Under the pieces are notes generated by a model. It searched no databases. It saw only the letters and a list, made by a program, of their open reading frames with translations, and was not told where the DNA came from. Below, piece by piece: positions 60,968 through 64,000 of a DNA stretch of 64,000 bases. Made by a program: the position numbers and the translations under genes. Source of the stretch: Pseudomonadota bacterium (lineage in GTDB: Bacteria; Pseudomonadota; Alphaproteobacteria; Micavibrionales; UBA1664); NCBI GenBank assembly GCA_009926935.1, contig RFNZ01000001.1, forward strand, positions 124,001-188,000, written 5' to 3'. Every line of letters starts with the position of its first letter. Position 1 is the stretch's first letter.

Positions 60968-63625
60968 CTAAATACGCTTCAGGCGCTCTTTTATTAACTC
61001 TGGCCTATGCATAACGTCACGAGCTGAGAATCTCAGAACTCTTAAGCCTCTGTTCGCTACAAACGCATCCCGTTTTTCATCGTGCTGCACAGCCTTGGCT
61101 GTCAGGTGTATATCGCCGTCCACCTCAAGGTCATAACGATCACCTGAAGGCGCATTCAGCATAAAATCTAGGCGATAGTTACCAAGCGCATATTGGGGGC
61201 TATAACTTAGCTTCAAGTCATCCAATATAGCTGCCATAGCGGTTTCTGCTTCATTTAGTGGGTGTAGCTGTCTTTGTCGCAATTGCTCAGCATAAGTGGC
61301 TAGCTTATAAAGCGGCGTGTTTGTAGGTACGGATTGGCAGGCGTGTAGATCACCTACAATATACAGTAAATTCTTTGCACGGGTGACAGTGACGTTAATC
61401 AGATCGCTTTGAGAGGCGGCAAAGTTTACAAGGTATTTATCTAGCTCTTCTGTCACAATTGGCGAGTAGACCAACACATCGCATTCACTGCCCTGAAAGC
61501 TATGGACAGTCCCTACTGTAAAACGATCTTCAACCGACTTAAACCAAGCGGTTCTTGCAAGCGCTTTACGCATTTCCTGCACTTGTCTTGTAAACGGGGT
61601 TACTACGCCGTATGTAAGGCTTGCATCAGAGAAAAGTCCTTGCTGCGCCCAATTTTCAAATATGCTGATAGTCTTTTCAACTTCCGCTGGGTTCCAAGCG
61701 CCTTTTTGCGCTCTTACGGCCTTGCCCGGCGTGTTGTGCCATATCAGACCGCTCTCCCTGATTGGTAACCGATTTTGGAATTGAATGAGTGGCGTTTGGG
61801 CCACGAGCTTTCCTTCATAAAAATTCTGGTTTGAAAACTCTATGATGTCAGGGTGACATCTATAATGCTGCTTTAAGAATGCGGTATTGGAAGCAGAGGC
61901 AAATGCTCGATCAAAGGCTGAACGCTTTGTAAAGGACCATCCATCGTGGATGGATTCAACCCCTGCCTTTTTAGCAATCGTATGCTCAATATCATCCCTT
62001 AATGAGGTTATGTGCTGAAACTGGTTAGGGTCGCCAATGATAATTGCACTTTTAGCGCGGTACAGAAGCGGAATAACAGATGGGATATCGCATTGGCTGG
62101 CTTCATCAATCACAACCAAATCAAACAAACCCGCCTGAGGCGGCATGATTTTACCCGCTGACTGGTTAGTAGTTATCCAGACAGGGAAAAATCGCTTTAA
62201 AGCTGCTAACGACTTTTCAAGTCGCTTATGGCGACCGCCGCTATAGTCCTCGATGTCTTTATAGTAGTCATTAAAAGCCCCAAGCGCCTCTTGAGCGTAA
62301 TTATAAATTCCATCTTGCCATCGCTTATCAAAAAGACCTTGCGACAGCTTTGATTTTTCCTTTTTTAAAGCGTCCAAATCTGAACCAGATGCAAGCTTAA
62401 CGAGCTGAGCCTCCAACTGGCGGCGCTGGCTTATGCACCAAGACCAATTTTGGTGTCTGTTCAGAATTTTTACGCTTTCTTGAGCTTTTGATACCGCCTC
62501 AGTATCCAGCACTTCGGCTAACAGGTGAGCCTTGTATTCGGCTAAAAGCTCGTCGTTGCCAATAAGCTCAAGCAGAAGCGCATCATGCTTTTGCTTGAAT
62601 CTATCAAGGCCAAGAATTTTAAGGCGTAGCCAAAGCCAAAAACCTTGCGTGCTGTGACCTTTAAGCTTTCTTACAATTGGCTGATTCAAAAGTTTTGGGT
62701 CAGCGCTTGTGAATACCTCGACTATGCGGCTAGGCAGCCCCCTTGCAATTAACTGCTCTTTTTTAACAAGAGCGCCTATTTCAGTTTGTATTTGCTGGGC
62801 CTTTTTAAGATTGGTACGAATTTCTGAAATTTTACGTTCTATCTCAAATACTCGCTGCACATCTTGCGCTAGCACGGGTTGCTGAGGATTGGTTTTGATC
62901 AGATTTTCAAGAAGCGTTGATATAGTTATGTGGCATTCTTCCCTTTTAGCTTGGTTTCCCAAGCGCATCATCCAGTTCCCTGAACCACTCATACCCTGCC
63001 CTAGGCGCTCATAAACGCCATCTACGGGCATATTATTGTTACTCGAAAAAAGGACGCTCTTCTTATAATAGACAGCACTAGAAATCAGCGCTGTAACCAC
63101 TTGAGTTTTGCCCGTTCCCGGTGGGCCGGTAACGACATACAAAGGCTCATTCAAACCTTGTTTTACAGTTTCTTCCTGCTGGTCATTAAGAGTACTCGTC
63201 TCCAAGACAAATGGGAGGTGATCTTTATCTTTTCCTTTGGATACAGCCTGCGTACCTTTCACGAAATATTTTAAGGCTGTGTCATGCGTTAGCGCAGATT
63301 TATCTTTTAGAAGATAGGTTAAATCGTAGCGAAGGTCTGACTTTGCGCCTTTCAAATTCGAGCGGAAAAGGATGGGCTTATCTATCCAACAGTCCGCACC
63401 TGCTTTTAAGGATGGGATATACTCCTTTGCAGCCTTTAATCGAGCTTCGAAGCTACCAAACTCGCCTTCTAGCTCTTCGCAGATAGTTTGAATTTCTTCT
63501 GCTGATTGATCTTTGACAAAGTGCATCCGATTGACAGAAATGCCACCAATCTTTGGAATCAGGAGAAGCTTATCGCTATCATGGAAGGTTGCCTCCACCT
63601 CTTCGTAAAAGAGTGGGCAAAGCAT
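60968..63625 (-). CDS. SF1 helicase with C-terminal DUF559/Vsr-like nuclease domain
   Basis: An 885-residue helicase of the Upf1/COG1112 type. Walker A GPPGTGKT is at 167-174, Walker B VIDEASQCD near 503, and TVHSFQGSECDVLVYSP in the last third is motif V. A coiled-coil insertion lies between about 250 and 440. The C-terminus (about 790-885) is a DUF559-like PD-(D/E)XK domain: YRLDFML, DLEVDGD and LRVLRF. Such fusions occur in phage-defence islands. The first residues (MLCPLFYEEVEAT) continue the frame of the 108-residue ORF upstream across a single stop codon, so this may be the larger part of a broken gene. Confidence 0.78.
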   Translation of the reverse strand: MLCPLFYEEVEATFHDSDKLLLIPKIGGISVNRMHFVKDQSAEEIQTICEELEGEFGSFEARLKAAKEYIPSLKAGADCWIDKPILFRSNLKGAKSDLRYDLTYLLKDKSALTHDTALKYFVKGTQAVSKGKDKDHLPFVLETSTLNDQQEETVKQGLNEPLYVVTGPPGTGKTQVVTALISSAVYYKKSVLFSSNNNMPVDGVYERLGQGMSGSGNWMMRLGNQAKREECHITISTLLENLIKTNPQQPVLAQDVQRVFEIERKISEIRTNLKKAQQIQTEIGALVKKEQLIARGLPSRIVEVFTSADPKLLNQPIVRKLKGHSTQGFWLWLRLKILGLDRFKQKHDALLLELIGNDELLAEYKAHLLAEVLDTEAVSKAQESVKILNRHQNWSWCISQRRQLEAQLVKLASGSDLDALKKEKSKLSQGLFDKRWQDGIYNYAQEALGAFNDYYKDIEDYSGGRHKRLEKSLAALKRFFPVWITTNQSAGKIMPPQAGLFDLVVIDEASQCDIPSVIPLLYRAKSAIIIGDPNQFQHITSLRDDIEHTIAKKAGVESIHDGWSFTKRSAFDRAFASASNTAFLKQHYRCHPDIIEFSNQNFYEGKLVAQTPLIQFQNRLPIRESGLIWHNTPGKAVRAQKGAWNPAEVEKTISIFENWAQQGLFSDASLTYGVVTPFTRQVQEMRKALARTAWFKSVEDRFTVGTVHSFQGSECDVLVYSPIVTEELDKYLVNFAASQSDLINVTVTRAKNLLYIVGDLHACQSVPTNTPLYKLATYAEQLRQRQLHPLNEAETAMAAILDDLKLSYSPQYALGNYRLDFMLNAPSGDRYDLEVDGDIHLTAKAVQHDEKRDAFVANRGLRVLRFSARDVMHRPELIKERLKRI

Positions 63626-63631
63626 ATCTTT

Positions 63632-63934
63632 TTAATCAACAAAAACAGGGAAACCGTAATAAAGGTCAATCAGAGTTTCAGCGTTAGCAGATTTATGCTC
63701 GATAAATTCTTTCTGGCGGCGGTCAGAAATCGAATATTCAAGCTTTGCCAGATTTTCTGAGAAAAACTGCTCCTCAAACCCTTCTGTCAGAAAGATATGC
63801 GATTTGAATTCCTGATTTTTTCTTAGCTTTAGCTGCGTTGCCTCTTCTGCATCCATGCAGGACAAGTAATACCGCAACAACGCTTCAAACTGCTTTTGAT
63901 CCATACCAATTAACTCTCTATAGATCGGCATATC
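63632..63934 (-). pseudogene. Probable N-terminal fragment of the helicase-nuclease, cut off by an in-frame stop
   Basis: A short frame of 100 residues (108 from the TTG at 63958) ending LIDLYYGFPVFVD then TAA. The stop is in exactly the same frame as the helicase ATG, with only two codons between. Many helicases of this type have a segment like YGFPV shortly before an LFY segment, so the two ORFs probably once formed one protein. It could also be a separate small gene. The start is not fixed: ATG 63934 or 63904 are possible. Confidence 0.5.
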
Positions 63935-64000
63935 ACACGGTTTTTTAGCAAAAACCAATTGTTTTTATTAGAGAATTACGGCGCAAGACCGCCTTGATAT

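Noticed and set aside
48100..64000. Integrase or transposase gene for the island
   Set aside because: None found in any frame; expected near the intact tRNA beyond the window.
1..64000. CRISPR array
   Set aside because: No regularly spaced 25-40 base direct repeats and no cas genes were seen.

Overview
The window looks like a piece of an alphaproteobacterial chromosome of medium GC content. The pal-cpoB-tilS-ftsH order, a CpdR-type receiver gene directly before tRNA-Val, the rsmI/yraN/LpoA-like/BON cluster and a GTPase-WD40 pair all point that way. The genus cannot be fixed from the sequence; a free-living, envelope-rich lineage is likely, judging by two surface-polysaccharide loci, ammonium transport and a chemoreceptor-like protein.

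Layout. 1-6.6 kb: a truncated glpD, a YjbH-like outer-membrane protein, rluD, a GT4 glycosyltransferase coupled to an LpxH-like phosphoesterase, glucokinase, cpdR and tRNA-Val(GAC). 6.6-16.8 kb: a surface polysaccharide cluster, all on +, with three O-antigen polymerase/ligase-like proteins, a Wzx-like flippase, an initiating sugar-phosphate transferase, a methyltransferase, a DegT aminotransferase and a fused E1 alpha/beta thiamine-diphosphate enzyme. 17.7-26.8 kb: housekeeping envelope and quality-control genes (ftsH, tilS, cpoB, pal, SirB1-like, BON lipoprotein, yraN, rsmI, LpoA-like). 27.4-31.6 kb: a four-gene nucleotide-sugar operon (wbpA, wbpB, formyltransferase, wbpE), predicted to make a 3-formamido uronic acid. 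31.7-42 kb: a sulfur-type MBL hydrolase with rhodanese, TerC, alanine racemase, an FkbM methyltransferase, a G3E GTPase with WD40 partner, a cytosolic MCP-like protein beside amtB, and a TrmA/RumA methyltransferase. 42-48 kb: one unrecognised 1,959-residue protein.

At 48,054-48,099 lies the detached 3' half of an initiator tRNA-Met gene, anticodon loop to CCA. From there to the end of the window every protein gene is on the minus strand and accessory in kind. I read this as the end of an integrated mobilizable island. Its contents are a two-reverse-transcriptase defence system (DRT type 3: drt3a, drt3b, and immediately downstream a structured RNA carrying a CACACACA tract closed by a GGCGCT/AGCGCC stem and ended by an intrinsic terminator), a four-gene restriction-modification operon, a Fic protein with two evenly spaced operator dyads over its promoter, a MobQ relaxase with an RSF1010-like oriT, and a helicase-nuclease whose reading frame is interrupted by one stop codon. 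No integrase is visible; it would be expected near the intact tRNA beyond the right edge.

The most interesting items are the DRT3 locus with its candidate template RNA, the Fic operator/leaderless promoter, the formyltransferase-containing Wbp pathway and the giant protein.
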